Positions 54,573 to 64,000 of a DNA stretch of 64,000 bases are shown in pieces; within the stretch, counting starts at the first letter, position 1, and the number at the start of each line of letters is the position of its first letter. The notes under the pieces were generated by a model. That model made no database searches, had not been told where the DNA came from, and saw only the letters and a list, made by a program, of their open reading frames with translations. The stretch is from Mycoplana azooxidifex (GTDB lineage: Bacteria > Pseudomonadota > Alphaproteobacteria > Rhizobiales > Rhizobiaceae), in assembly GCF_014196765.1 (NCBI RefSeq), contig NZ_JACIEE010000007.1:396641-460640 (forward strand), written 5' to 3'. The position numbers were made by a program, and so were the translations under genes.

Positions 54573-55394
54573 ATGCCTTTCGATCTGGAGACACTTCTGG
54601 CCCTTGGCGGCCTGCTTCTCGTTGCGGGGGCCGCTGTCGGCTTCCTGGCCGGCCTTTTCGGGGTGGGCGGGGGCGCTGTCTCTGTTCCGGTGCTTTACGA
54701 GGCTTTCGGCCTTCTTGGCGTCGATGATGCGGTGCGAATACCGCTTGCGGTCGGCACCTCGCTCGCGCTGATCGTGCCGACGTCCCTGCAATCGGCACGC
54801 GGCCATTACCTGCGCGGTGCGATCGACATGAAGACGCTCCGGCAATGGGCGCTGCCGATTCTGCTCGGGGTGAGCATCGGCTCGGTGGTCGCGCGCTATT
54901 CCGATCCCTGGGTGTTCAAGCTCGTTTTCATCGGTGTCGCCGGCGTGGTTTCGGTGCGGATGTTGCGCGGTTCCGGCTGGAACGTTGCAAGCACCTTGCC
55001 GGGAGCAGGCCTGATGCGCCTTTTCGGCGTGATGATCGGCTTCCTCTCCTCCCTGATGGGTATCGGCGGCGGGGCGATCTCGAACCTGATCCTGTCGCTC
55101 TTCGGCACGCCGATCCATCGCGCGGTCGCCACGTCGGCGGGTGTGGGCGTGCTGATTTCGATACCCGGGGCCATTGGATATGTCATCGCCGGCTGGGGCA
55201 AGACGGGGTTGCCGCCGGATGCACTCGGCTATGTATCGCTTCTCGGCTTTCTGCTCATGCTGCCGACTTCATTCCTCACCACCCGTTTCGGCGTTCGGGC
55301 GGCACATGGGCTGGGGAAGCGCCAACTCGAGTTGCTCTTCGGCCTCTTCCTGATGACCGTCTGCCTGCGCTTCCTCTACGACATGGTGGCTTGA
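54573..55394 (+). CDS. TauE/SafE-family membrane exporter
   Basis: A 273-residue protein with about eight hydrophobic helices arranged as two repeats: GFLAGLFGVGGGAVSVPVLYEAF near the start and GFLSSLMGIGGGAISNLILSLFGTPIHRAVATSAGVG in the middle. This GxGGG repeat is diagnostic of TauE/SafE proteins that export sulfite, sulfoacetate or other small anions. Its presence with a NitT/TauT-type importer suggests the imported compound yields sulfite or an organic anion that must be expelled. Confidence 0.9.
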   Translation: MPFDLETLLALGGLLLVAGAAVGFLAGLFGVGGGAVSVPVLYEAFGLLGVDDAVRIPLAVGTSLALIVPTSLQSARGHYLRGAIDMKTLRQWALPILLGVSIGSVVARYSDPWVFKLVFIGVAGVVSVRMLRGSGWNVASTLPGAGLMRLFGVMIGFLSSLMGIGGGAISNLILSLFGTPIHRAVATSAGVGVLISIPGAIGYVIAGWGKTGLPPDALGYVSLLGFLLMLPTSFLTTRFGVRAAHGLGKRQLELLFGLFLMTVCLRFLYDMVA

Positions 55395-55663
55395 GGAATA
55401 CCGTGACCGCCATCCAAGATTATGAAGACGGCGGGCGCCCCAAATTCGTCCCAAGTCTGTATCCGGGTGGCGCGATACCCTGGCGAAAACACCGGTGCGG
55501 CCGCACATGCTGACGTCGCAGGCGCGCGGTTGCCGGATCGTGCCGAAGAGATGACGCTTTAGCCATGCATGGCGCATGGCCAAAGCGCGCCGCCGCGCTT
55601 CCGGCGCGCTAACAGTACTACCAACGTTCCTGCACCAGAGAGATTACATGACGCGGACGCGGT

Positions 55664-56083
55664 TCAGACTGCGCGTGAAGTCGCGGTGACTTCTACCGAC
55701 TTGATCGTCAGCCGATGCATCTGACCGTCCCGTCCATTCCAGTTGATAGCTTGGCCCGGCGCCATTCCGAGGAGCGCGACCCCGATGGGCGTTAGTACGC
55801 TGACCATGGAGCGCTCTATGTCGGCCTTGCCGGGATAGCACAGGGTGACAGTCCGGCAATGACCGCTTTCCGTCTCGTATGTGACCGTTGAGCCCATCCC
55901 GACCGCGGTGGTCGGGAACTGGTCGTCCGACACGACCGAAGCCCGCTCCAACTCGGCCAGCAAGTCGTCCGCGACGTCAAGGTCCCGGCCTGGTGCCGCC
56001 AGAGCGAGCGACGTCAAGCGCGAATGTTCGGTCGCGCGAAGCACGATATGCGGTTTATCCTGATTGGTGAGTCTCGTTTCCAT
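55664..56083 (-). CDS. Rnk/GreA-C-domain protein (copy 1)
   Basis: A 139-residue protein of the nucleoside-diphosphate-kinase-regulator (Rnk) type: a short N-terminal helical part (DLDVADDLLAELERASVVS) and the GreA/GreB C-terminal beta domain (VGMGSTVTYETESGHCRTVTLCYPGKADIERSMVSVLTPIGVALLGMAPGQAINW). The long coiled coil of GreA is absent, so it may bind RNA polymerase near the secondary channel without supporting cleavage. It is convergent to the TauE/SafE gene and divergent from gdhA. Three more relatives follow at 58122, 58704 and 59592. Confidence 0.88.
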   Translation of the reverse strand: METRLTNQDKPHIVLRATEHSRLTSLALAAPGRDLDVADDLLAELERASVVSDDQFPTTAVGMGSTVTYETESGHCRTVTLCYPGKADIERSMVSVLTPIGVALLGMAPGQAINWNGRDGQMHRLTIKSVEVTATSRAV

Positions 56084-57808
<1,725 letters not shown>

Positions 57809-58121
57809 CTGCAAGCGGTCAGGACGCCTTCGTCAACGGGTGCTGCGGGTACGCTCACGCCTGCGGCACCAGGTCGCATGGCTTGACTTCCTGGTGCCTG
57901 CGGGCAATCTTGTAGTCATGTTGACGAACCGCGACATACATCCGTTCGGTGCCTTCCGGGTCTGCCCTATCGCAGGATAGTGACCCGGGTCCGGCCTTTG
58001 TCGCCCGTCGGATCCTGGGCTAAAGCGGTCAGCCTGCAACGTTGGCTGACGTGTGCGACAATCTTCCAGAACAATGACCAGGCATGGAAATACCATGCTC
58101 GCACCGGAGGTATCGCGACCG
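57809..58121. other. Intergenic region before rnk-like copy 2
   Basis: About 310 bp with no recognised gene. GGAGG at 58105-58109 may serve copy 2, though its 12-bp spacing to ATG is long. Confidence 0.4.
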
Positions 58122-58544
58122 ATGCCCAACAGTATTGCCCATTCGAAGCGACCGTTATCTGTTATTGGGGCAACGGATTATTCGACGCTCATTAAGCTTG
58201 CCTGCGCTGCAATTTCGAAGGACTTCGACGTCGCCGCTGAGTTGGTCGAAAAGTTGGAACACGCATGCGTCCTGGCGGATGGTCAAGTGTCACCGGACAC
58301 CGTCCAGATAGGATCCAAGGTCACTTTCGATGTCGAAGGCGCATTCCGCCGCACCATCACGCTTGTCTGTCCGGATGAGGTCGATGCAGATGCGGGAAGG
58401 ATCTCGGTGCTGACGCCCGTCGGAGTGGCGCTCCTGGGACTCCGCCCGGGGCATCGCAGCGAGTGGTTCTCTCGCAACGGCCAAACCAACGATCTCGCGG
58501 TAGTGCGCGTTGCCGAAGATCGTATGGCCGGCATAGCACTCTGA
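58122..58544 (+). CDS. Rnk/GreA-C-domain protein (copy 2)
   Basis: A 140-residue relative of copy 1, starting MPNSIAHSKRPLSVIGATDYSTL. The helical part (DFDVAAELVEKLEHACVLADG) and the beta domain (VQIGSKVTFDVEGAFRRTITLVCPDEVDADAGRISVLTPVGVALLGLRPGH) are conserved, including the SVLTPxGVALLG motif. A start nine codons upstream (MLAPEVSRP) is possible. It is the first of three same-strand copies after gdhA. Confidence 0.85.
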   Translation: MPNSIAHSKRPLSVIGATDYSTLIKLACAAISKDFDVAAELVEKLEHACVLADGQVSPDTVQIGSKVTFDVEGAFRRTITLVCPDEVDADAGRISVLTPVGVALLGLRPGHRSEWFSRNGQTNDLAVVRVAEDRMAGIAL

Positions 58545-58703
58545 GCCCTGTCATAGCCGAGGACCCAATGCACTCGCTCAATAGCAGACAGCAAAAGCCT
58601 AGAGGAGGTTGCCTCACCGCAGGCCCGTAGCCCTGTGCCGCATCCGTCGTGGTCGGCACAGGGAGTTCCTGTTGCCAAACGAACATCCGACAGGAGACCT
58701 ACG

Positions 58704-59168
58704 ATGCTTGCTGCCCATCCACCCGCCATACTCGCTGCCGAAGACGCCAGCGTCCTTCACACGATACTTGACGATCCTCTGGTGTCCCACCGCATCAGGT
58801 CAACAATTCGACGCAAGCTGACCGAAGCTCATGCGGTAACCACAGAGGTTCCCGGCGATGTCGTCACCATCAACAGCCGGATTTCTTTTCGGCTGGGCGA
58901 TGGTGTTCCGATATCCGCGTTCCTCGTGGACCTCGTCCATCCACTGAGAGCCTTTCAGGGAATTATTCCGCTGCGGAGCGAGATAGGCTTGTCTCTTCTC
59001 GGCTTGCGAGAAGGCAATTGCGCAATCCTAGATCTGCGGAAAGTACCCGCAGTCCTTGTGCTCAAACGCGTGCTTCACCAGCCTCAACGTCAAATACAGG
59101 CCATATTCGGACCGACGGATTCGAGGGCATCTGGGGCTATCAGCAAAGCTTACCCTCCGATCTCATGA
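58704..59168 (+). CDS. Rnk/GreA-C-domain protein (copy 3, diverged)
   Basis: A 154-residue protein from ATG 58704 with AGGAG eight bases upstream. The helical part reads DDPLVSHRIRSTIRRKLTEAHAVTTE, and the beta domain VPGDVVTINSRISFRLGDGVPISAFLVDLVHPLRAFQGIIPLRSEIGLSLLGLREGNCAIL. The SVLTPxGxALLG motif has become PLRSEIGLSLLG, and a C-terminal extension of about 25 residues is added. Function is unknown; it may be an RNA-polymerase-binding regulator. Confidence 0.75.
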   Translation: MLAAHPPAILAAEDASVLHTILDDPLVSHRIRSTIRRKLTEAHAVTTEVPGDVVTINSRISFRLGDGVPISAFLVDLVHPLRAFQGIIPLRSEIGLSLLGLREGNCAILDLRKVPAVLVLKRVLHQPQRQIQAIFGPTDSRASGAISKAYPPIS

Positions 59169-59211
59169 ACTATCGAAAATACAATCCCAGATACCAAGAT
59201 GAGGCAGAGCT

Positions 59212-59448
59212 ATGACATTTGCTGCATTCGAGAGAAACGTTTCCGACAGTCCTATCGATGTTCAACTTCACTACGATCACCTAAGCAAGATGGCACACAT
59301 TTGCTCTTCTGTATTCGATGGCGTTCTTCCATCCCACTACCCCACTCCCGAAGCAGCGGCGGACGCCGCGCGAGCCATGATAGAGAGCAACATGGCGCGG
59401 GGCGGACAAGTTCGTCCGCGCCGATCTATTCGAATCTGGTTTCGTTAG
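59212..59448 (+). CDS. Small hypothetical protein
   Basis: A 78-residue open frame with GAGG eight bases before ATG 59212. It contains VQLHYDHLSKMAHICSSVFDGVLPSHYPTPEAAADAARAMIES and ends in an Arg-rich tail. It lies between two rnk-like genes. I recognise no family; the case for a gene rests on the ribosome binding site and the reasonable composition. Confidence 0.35.
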   Translation: MTFAAFERNVSDSPIDVQLHYDHLSKMAHICSSVFDGVLPSHYPTPEAAADAARAMIESNMARGGQVRPRRSIRIWFR

Positions 59449-59591
59449 ACATCGGGCGCACCTCGCGTCCGCTTTGTACAACGCTGCCGACCCTCATCTG
59501 GAGCTGGCTTTTGTCGCGAGTTTGCTCGGCCAGTCCAGTCATCGGATCCGGGGCTAGTCCTCGGTCCAATGTGCAACTATCGGAGACCTCA

Positions 59592-60116
59592 ATGTCCAGG
59601 GAAGCCTTTTGCCAGCTAACGGCTGGAGACGCCAACGTGCTGATGTCTTTGCTCGAAAGCGTTAACGCAAGGCCGTCTGCCTTCTCGACGCTGCTGAGAG
59701 AGAAGCTGAACCATTCAAACGTCTTCTTCCGAGAAGACATACCTGGCGATGTCGTCACGCTCGACACGCAGGTGCTCTACACGATCAACGGAGCCGTGGC
59801 GGGACCGCATGTTCTTCTTCGCGACCCCGCGGATGGGCTTCCGAGCTTGGCGATATCGGTCCAGACAATGCGTGGCTTGGCGCTACTTGGATTAGGCGTC
59901 GGCGAAACAATCGAGATCTTGGCTGAGGGCGCGGAACCTGAAACGCTATCGGTCCAAAGTATCATCTTTCAGCCGGAGGCGGATGCACGGTCGAAACAAC
60001 GCCAATGCAACCAAGCAGAGCTGGTCGATCATGCTCCTCAGGTCTTGAATTTTCGACCGCGCTCAAAGCAGGCAGGAGTTCCCTACGATGACGATCCTGG
60101 CCCAAGTGCTGCATGA
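59592..60116 (+). CDS. Rnk/GreA-C-domain protein (copy 4, diverged)
   Basis: A 174-residue protein from ATG 59592 behind CGGAGACCTC. Helical part: LTAGDANVLMSLLESVNARPSAFSTLLREKLNHSN; beta domain: IPGDVVTLDTQVLYTINGAVAGPHVLLRDPADGLPSLAISVQTMRGLALLGLGVGETIEIL, where the motif reads SVQTMRGLALLG. A basic C-terminal tail of about 45 residues follows. It resembles copy 3 more than copies 1-2, and shares a GGAGACCT-based ribosome binding site with it, which suggests they duplicated together. Confidence 0.75.
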   Translation: MSREAFCQLTAGDANVLMSLLESVNARPSAFSTLLREKLNHSNVFFREDIPGDVVTLDTQVLYTINGAVAGPHVLLRDPADGLPSLAISVQTMRGLALLGLGVGETIEILAEGAEPETLSVQSIIFQPEADARSKQRQCNQAELVDHAPQVLNFRPRSKQAGVPYDDDPGPSAA

Positions 60117-60481
60117 TCGGCGCCCCTCTTCCGCATTAAACTACTCCGTCAACGGCAAACAACGAACTCGGGCCTCCCGCTGAACTCGTTTCTCCTTTGC
60201 GCATTAATTGCAATTGCCAATAGATGCTTTGCGGAACGGCCGCAAGCTACACTGCGTTGACGACAGAGCCTCGGCAAAACCTGCCTTGAAGTAGCTTTGC
60301 ACCGCCCTTTCCCTACCGTCTGCAGGTCTCTGCCCTGTGGTCATTGTATCCAGATTGTCCCCGGAGATCCTCCCGGTATGGTCTTGGCTTCAACGTCCTA
60401 GACAGTTGATATCTGATAGCAGCAATTTCGCTTCTGACAGCGATGGAATGGCGCAAGCTGTTGTCGAGGCCAGACCAGAAA
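60117..60481. other. Intergenic region downstream of the integrase gene
   Basis: About 365 bp. No gene, tRNA or clear attachment-site repeat was recognised. Confidence 0.45.
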
Positions 60482-61657
60482 CTAGACAACCAACCGCGCC
60501 GCCCTGCCACGCTTGCGGTCGGGATTGTTGTAGTAAGACGCGGCCTGGCTTAGGGACTTGTGCTGCGATTGCTGCATCGCCTCCGGCCGGGGTATGCCGC
60601 GATTGGCGGCTTCGGTGAGGTAGCCGGAGCGCAGGCCGTGGGCGGAGAATTTTTGCGGATCAAGCCCCGCTTTGGCGCAGCGTGATTTCAGGATCAGGTT
60701 GATCGATTGCGCCGTCAGCGCGCGGCGGTCGACGTTGCCCCACTGGTCGATGCGCCGGAACACCGGGCCACCATCGATCCGTGCCTCCTGCAGCCAGCGT
60801 TTCAGCACGTCGACCGGCTGGCCGATCATCAGCGACCGGGCGTCATCCTCCGGGCCTGTCGTCTTGGTGCGGCCGAGGCGGATCGCCAGGCAGGGCAGGG
60901 GAGGGGAAGTTGGATCGTCTGGCTCCGTACGGACCGCCTCCTCCTCGATCAGATCTTCGACGCGCAGGTTGGCGACCTCCGAGCGCCGCCGGCCGCCGGA
61001 GGCGAAGGCGGTCAGAAAAATGGCGCGGTCGCGGATGTCGACCAGCCGGTCGCCGGCACAGGTGGAGAGTAGTTTGGCGAGAACATCGGCGGTGACCGCG
61101 CTCGTGCTCTTGCGTTGCCGCGGCCGCCCGGTGGCGCGGACGGCCAGCCGCAGTGCGCTCTTCAGCGATGGGGCGGAGAAGGCGCCGGCAAGACCGCGCC
61201 AGCGCGTCAGGATCGACCAGGAGGTCAGTCGCCGCTGCACCGTTGCCGGCGCATGCGGCCCGTCGACGCGCAGCAGTCCCTGGCTTCGCAAACCCATCTC
61301 GACTTCCGTCGGCATCCCGTGCGCCGGATCGTCTTCGCGACGGCCGGAATCCCAGAGATGGTGGGCGACGAATTTCAGCAGCAGCGCCTCGGGGGCGGGC
61401 CAGGGGAGGGGAGCGCCGGTGGCCAACACACACCAGCCCTCGAGATAGGCGAGGTCGGAGGCGAGTGCGCGCAACGTGTTCGCGCCCATTCCTTCCTTGG
61501 CCAGCTGTTTCAGCGTAGCAACGTCGTCGTCGGTCAAGAGGACAGCGAGTTGATCACGCCGGTCGAACGGCAGCATCGCGTCGAGCGTGTCCAACTGTTC
61601 CGAGCGGTGGAGAACCGCGTCGGTCTGCGACTTCGGTGGTTTGGGGTATCCAGCCAT
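60482..61657 (-). CDS. Tyrosine recombinase / phage-type integrase
   Basis: A 391-residue site-specific recombinase. An N-terminal SAM-like core-binding region (TLRALASDLAYLEGWCVLATG) is followed by the catalytic domain. The first Arg is in ASGGRRRSEVANLR, HGLRSGYLTEAA is the H-x-x-R, HKSLSQAA gives the second His, and SYYNNPD gives the nucleophilic Tyr. This type is common on rhizobial plasmids as a stand-alone integrase; no adjacent excisionase or attachment site is seen. Confidence 0.9.
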   Translation of the reverse strand: MAGYPKPPKSQTDAVLHRSEQLDTLDAMLPFDRRDQLAVLLTDDDVATLKQLAKEGMGANTLRALASDLAYLEGWCVLATGAPLPWPAPEALLLKFVAHHLWDSGRREDDPAHGMPTEVEMGLRSQGLLRVDGPHAPATVQRRLTSWSILTRWRGLAGAFSAPSLKSALRLAVRATGRPRQRKSTSAVTADVLAKLLSTCAGDRLVDIRDRAIFLTAFASGGRRRSEVANLRVEDLIEEEAVRTEPDDPTSPPLPCLAIRLGRTKTTGPEDDARSLMIGQPVDVLKRWLQEARIDGGPVFRRIDQWGNVDRRALTAQSINLILKSRCAKAGLDPQKFSAHGLRSGYLTEAANRGIPRPEAMQQSQHKSLSQAASYYNNPDRKRGRAARLVV

Positions 61658-61742
61658 CTCAGCGGCGCTCCCAGTGGTTTAGCGCGTCAGACCGCGTGTT
61701 CAGGCATTTCCGCGCACGGTTGGCCTGCACGCGCGCTTGCCA

Positions 61743-62000
61743 TCACGCCTTTTCCGTCTGCGGACGCCAGCGCTCGATGATCTTCTCGATTTCCGCGCGA
61801 TAGTCGGTGGGGTAGACGGTCGCCATGGCCCCAATGTGAGGATCGACATTGGCAAGATCGGTGATATCGAAACCGCCATGCACTTCGGCGTTCCACCAAG
61901 CGAGCAGGAAATTCGCCCCCCGCCGTCCCTGGCCGGTGTCCTCATGGGCGACGTTCAGCAATTTCTCAAGGGCAAATCTCACCCTGTCTTCCATCACCAT
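61743..62000 (-). CDS. Small conserved protein (DUF7673-like)
   Basis: An 85-residue protein with LEKLLNVAHEDTGQGRRGANFLLAWWNAEVHGGFDITDLANVD. The ANFLLAWWNAExxGGFD core is one I associate with a small family widespread on alphaproteobacterial plasmids, of unknown function. ATG 62000 (or the Met two codons on) starts it. It lies just upstream of, and on the same strand as, the recombinase gene. Confidence 0.7.
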   Translation of the reverse strand: MVMEDRVRFALEKLLNVAHEDTGQGRRGANFLLAWWNAEVHGGFDITDLANVDPHIGAMATVYPTDYRAEIEKIIERWRPQTEKA

Positions 62001-62024
62001 GTTCCGTGTCGAAGAATGCTGCAG

Positions 62025-62429
62025 TCATCCGCTTGCCGAACTGGGATGGCATTTGACATCGGTCTGTCCGAAATCATGCCCCTTGAACAGGAGGGGCGCC
62101 CTGGCGACCGCGGCAACCGCATAGGACAAGCAGTCGCCCATGTTCAATGCCGCCGGATGGCGCCCCTTCCCGAACCGTTCAAAGGCTTGCTCGGCTGCGT
62201 GATAGTGCCTTTCGCCGAAGGTGACTGCGCTCACATTGGACAGTTCGACGAGCTGAGCAATGATAGCCGCTGCATTTGGAAATCCTCTACCTGTCAGCAC
62301 CATCCGGGCTTCGAGGAGCGTCGGCCATCCGATAGTGACCGTTTCTCGAGCGACGATTGACTTGAATGTTTCAGCCTCCGGCTCTGCCAGCGACATAGCC
62401 AGAATGACCGAGGTATCCAGCGCGATCAT
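62025..62429 (-). CDS. VapC-type PIN-domain toxin
   Basis: A 134-residue PIN-domain ribonuclease. The acidic metal-binding residues are Asp5 in MIALDTSVIL, a Glu in TLLEARMVL, and Asp near residue 98 in NMGDCLSYAVA. The C-terminus LLFKGHDFGQTDV also fits VapC (KGxDF). Its ATG overlaps the stop of the antitoxin gene (62426-62429). Confidence 0.9.
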   Translation of the reverse strand: MIALDTSVILAMSLAEPEAETFKSIVARETVTIGWPTLLEARMVLTGRGFPNAAAIIAQLVELSNVSAVTFGERHYHAAEQAFERFGKGRHPAALNMGDCLSYAVAAVARAPLLFKGHDFGQTDVKCHPSSASG

Positions 62430-62683
62430 ACTGGCAAGCCATTCTCGTCATAAAAATCGTCGTGCGCCGATGTCGCTCCGGCAGGAACCGCGCGGCGACC
62501 TTCGGCCATGAGGTCCCAAAGCACATCCTCCGGCTTGCGCGACGGCGACTGCCGCAATTCCAGCTCAAAATGCTCCAACGCCTGCTCAACCAGCTTGTTG
62601 ATCGGCTGGCCGGTGCGTTTGGCAAGCGCGTGCGCCAGATCACGGGCCTTGGCGCTGCGCACGGAGAGTTGCGGTTCGGACAT
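62426..62683 (-). CDS. VapB-type antitoxin
   Basis: An 85-residue protein with an N-terminal region similar to transcription-factor-type antitoxins (LSVRSAKARDLAHALAKRTGQPINKLVEQALEHFELELR) and an acidic C-terminus that would wrap the toxin (AHDDFYDENGLPV). Located just upstream of and coupled to vapC; it should autorepress the pair. Confidence 0.85.
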   Translation of the reverse strand: MSEPQLSVRSAKARDLAHALAKRTGQPINKLVEQALEHFELELRQSPSRKPEDVLWDLMAEGRRAVPAGATSAHDDFYDENGLPV

Positions 62684-62868
62684 CGGTCTTCCTCACTCGA
62701 AATCGAGCTTGAAATATAGCGATTTTCGCTGGAGATGGCAAGGACGTTCATTAAGATGGCTAACTATCGATACATGATACGTATCGTTAATGATGGAGCA
62801 AGTGATCTGCATCAAGCAGTAATGGTCTCAAAATATGCCGATCACCTGCCTCTTTACAGGCCAGGACG

Positions 62869-63007
62869 GAGGCTGTGCGCCAATTGCGCGGCGAGGGCGG
62901 CGGCCGCCAGATGGCCAAGGGCCCGCCGCGGGCTGGTCGCCGGCTACGGCATGGTCGGCTACGGCCATGGTCTTTCCGCAAGCAGCATCATTCTGGAGAC
63001 TATCTGA
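62869..63007 (+). pseudogene. C-terminal remnant of a thiolase
   Basis: EAVRQLRGEGGGRQMAKG is followed, after a frameshift, by LVAGYGMVGYGHGLSASSIILETI and a stop. Together these match the last 45 or so residues of acetyl-CoA acetyltransferase-like thiolases, including the GYG-GHG turn. Everything upstream is missing. The stop overlaps the ATG of the DUF35 gene (TGATG), the usual thiolase-DUF35 arrangement. Confidence 0.75.
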
Positions 63008-63435
63008 TGAACCAGGGCCTTGACTATCCGCTTCCGCACGAGGACCAAGACAACAGAGAATTCGTCGCTACCTGGCGGAACGAGGGAAGGATCGTTCTGC
63101 AGCAGGCAGCAGTGGGCGGCCGACCCTATTTCTATCCTCGCCCGATGTGCCCCTACACTGGTTCTGCGGATCTGATTTCAGTTCCGGCATCGGGGAGGGG
63201 AAGGATTGTTTCCTACGCCTTGGTGCATCGCCCGAACCATCCTGCCTTCAATGAGGAGGTGCCGATCATCCTGGCGGAGATTGCGCTCGTGGAAGGCGCC
63301 GTGCTCCTTGGACGCATCATTTGCGAAGACAGCGACAAGGTCGCAAGCGGTCTCGCGGTCGATGTGCTGCCACCGGAGGACGCGAGGCGCTATCCGCTTC
63401 CGACATTCCGCCTTGCCGAGACCAAAGATGCGTGA
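63007..63435 (+). CDS. DUF35 OB-fold protein (thiolase partner) lacking the zinc ribbon cysteines
   Basis: A 142-residue DUF35 protein. The OB-fold part is intact (ASGRGRIVSYALVHRPNHPAFNEEVPIILAEIALVEGAVLLGRIICED). The N-terminal zinc ribbon, normally CxxC...CxxC, reads QQAAVGGRPYFYPRPMCPYTGS, with a single Cys remaining, so zinc binding is unlikely. DUF35 proteins act with thiolase-like enzymes in acyl-CoA or steroid side-chain metabolism; the partner here is reduced to a fragment, so the gene may be decaying. Confidence 0.82.
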   Translation: MNQGLDYPLPHEDQDNREFVATWRNEGRIVLQQAAVGGRPYFYPRPMCPYTGSADLISVPASGRGRIVSYALVHRPNHPAFNEEVPIILAEIALVEGAVLLGRIICEDSDKVASGLAVDVLPPEDARRYPLPTFRLAETKDA

Positions 63436-63700
63436 GGCCGTCCGCAACTTCACCGATGCGGACGTGACCCGGCGGTTGGAATGGCGGCCGCTTGTCGATG
63501 CCCTGAAGGTCGCATTCCTGAAGGGTGCCGAGAGCCCGCCAAGACCGCACTACGACATCACGGTTCCGGGCGAGCCGAATGGCAATCTGCTCTTGATGCC
63601 GGCCTGGAGGCAAGGCGGCCACATCGGGCTGAAGACGGTGACCGTCTTTCCTGGGAACGCCACTCGTTCCGAGCCGAGCGTGAACGCACAATATCTGTAA
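63428..63700 (+). pseudogene. Truncated ornithine cyclodeaminase / mu-crystallin family gene
   Basis: About 90 residues from MREAVRNFTDADVTRRLEWRPLVDAL through PPRPHYDITVPGEPNGNLLLMPAWRQGGHIGLKTVTVFPGN, which is the N-terminal substrate-binding part of the family, ending abruptly at VNAQYL and a stop. The NAD-binding domain is missing; the following DNA does not continue the protein in any frame. It overlaps the DUF35 stop. Confidence 0.75.
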
Positions 63701-63903
63701 GTGGGGCAGATTCGGTGGCAGTGCCGACGCAGGAGGCAATGCTGCCAGATGTGACGTGTATCGCAGCGCTCTCTTTGGCGCGATCTGTCGTTGTCATGCA
63801 CGACAGGGGAGGGGAGACTTTGCAGCACGACCGGTACAGCAGAAGCTCGTTGATCTCGTCATAAGCAGGTTGACGTTGCCAGGTCCGCGAAGGAGGAAAG
63901 TTC

Positions 63904-63999
63904 TCAGGCTCGTGCCACGATCAGGGTGGCCAGCGGGGGTATGACCTCCGGACTGCCAATCCCCAGCCGGTCACCCAGATAGTGCCAGAACGACAGACC
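63904..63999 (-). CDS. C-terminal end of an unidentified, possibly transposase, gene (runs off the window)
   Basis: An open minus-strand frame entering from the right edge reads LSFWHYLGDRLGIGSP and ends PPLATLIVARA-stop. The FWxYLGDRLGI pattern resembles the tail of transposases found on rhizobial plasmids, but the fragment is too short to assign a family. Confidence 0.35.
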   Translation of the reverse strand, partial: GLSFWHYLGDRLGIGSPEVIPPLATLIVARA

Positions 64000-64000
64000 C

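Noticed and set aside
63701..63903. A possible insertion-sequence end at the point where the cyclodeaminase gene breaks off (TGTAAGTGGGGCAG)
   Set aside because: No inverted partner or target duplication can be seen within the window.

Overview
The window looks like a secondary replicon (megaplasmid or chromid) of a high-GC alphaproteobacterium, most likely Rhizobiaceae (Rhizobium, Agrobacterium, Ensifer or Shinella type). This rests on gene content: four dense ABC-import/catabolic operons, each with its own regulator, ECF sigma factors, an OxyR/KatG pair, a plasmid-type tyrosine recombinase, a VapBC-type pair and several decayed insertion sequences. No rRNA, tRNA or CRISPR array was seen.

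Layout. (1) 1-9217: a truncated LysR regulator, then a tightly overlapping minus-strand operon. In transcription order it encodes a Rieske protein, a ring-hydroxylating-type oxygenase that has lost its own Rieske cluster, a GST-like protein, an 8-oxoguanine-deaminase-like amidohydrolase and a BMP-type (nucleoside/purine) ABC importer. The Rieske/oxygenase/GST trio resembles the NdmC-NdmD-NdmE N7-demethylase of caffeine degraders, so this is the best candidate for an undescribed modified-purine pathway. (2) 9956-13217: katG and divergent oxyR. (3) 13359-22409: a lipoprotein, a two-component system and two ECF sigma systems. One sigma gene is followed by a DUF4142/cupredoxin operon. The other has an anti-sigma gene and lies near a beta-propeller/DUF305 operon. 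Each sigma gene and its neighbouring operon share a promoter-like motif, different for the two systems. (4) 22901-26791: a sigma-54 activator, its likely enhancer sites and a textbook -24/-12 promoter in front of a flavin monooxygenase.

(5) 27182-41604: a sugar or polyol locus. SDR and FAH-family genes diverge from ALDH, xylulokinase-like kinase, HAD phosphatase, RpiR regulator, rpiA, an RbsBAC-type importer and dld. A TAGT-N3-ACTA motif recurs at four intergenic positions and is probably the RpiR operator. Both edges are eroded: a polyol-dehydrogenase stub lies beside an IS21-like remnant, and a ribokinase has lost its N-terminus. (6) 42542-48955: a polar-amino-acid-type importer with a GntR regulator, convergent with uxuAB. 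(7) 49296-49391: a 96-bp IS21-end MITE-like element. (8) 49426-55394: RraA-like aldolase and FAH-family genes diverging from a NitT/TauT-type importer, a GntR regulator and a TauE/SafE exporter.

(9) 55664-60116: gdhA embedded among four diverged Rnk/GreA-C-type proteins, an unusual array. (10) 60482-64000: a tyrosine recombinase, a conserved small protein, a VapBC-type pair and a decayed edge with thiolase and ornithine-cyclodeaminase remnants.

All functional calls come from reading the sequence; none was checked against a database.
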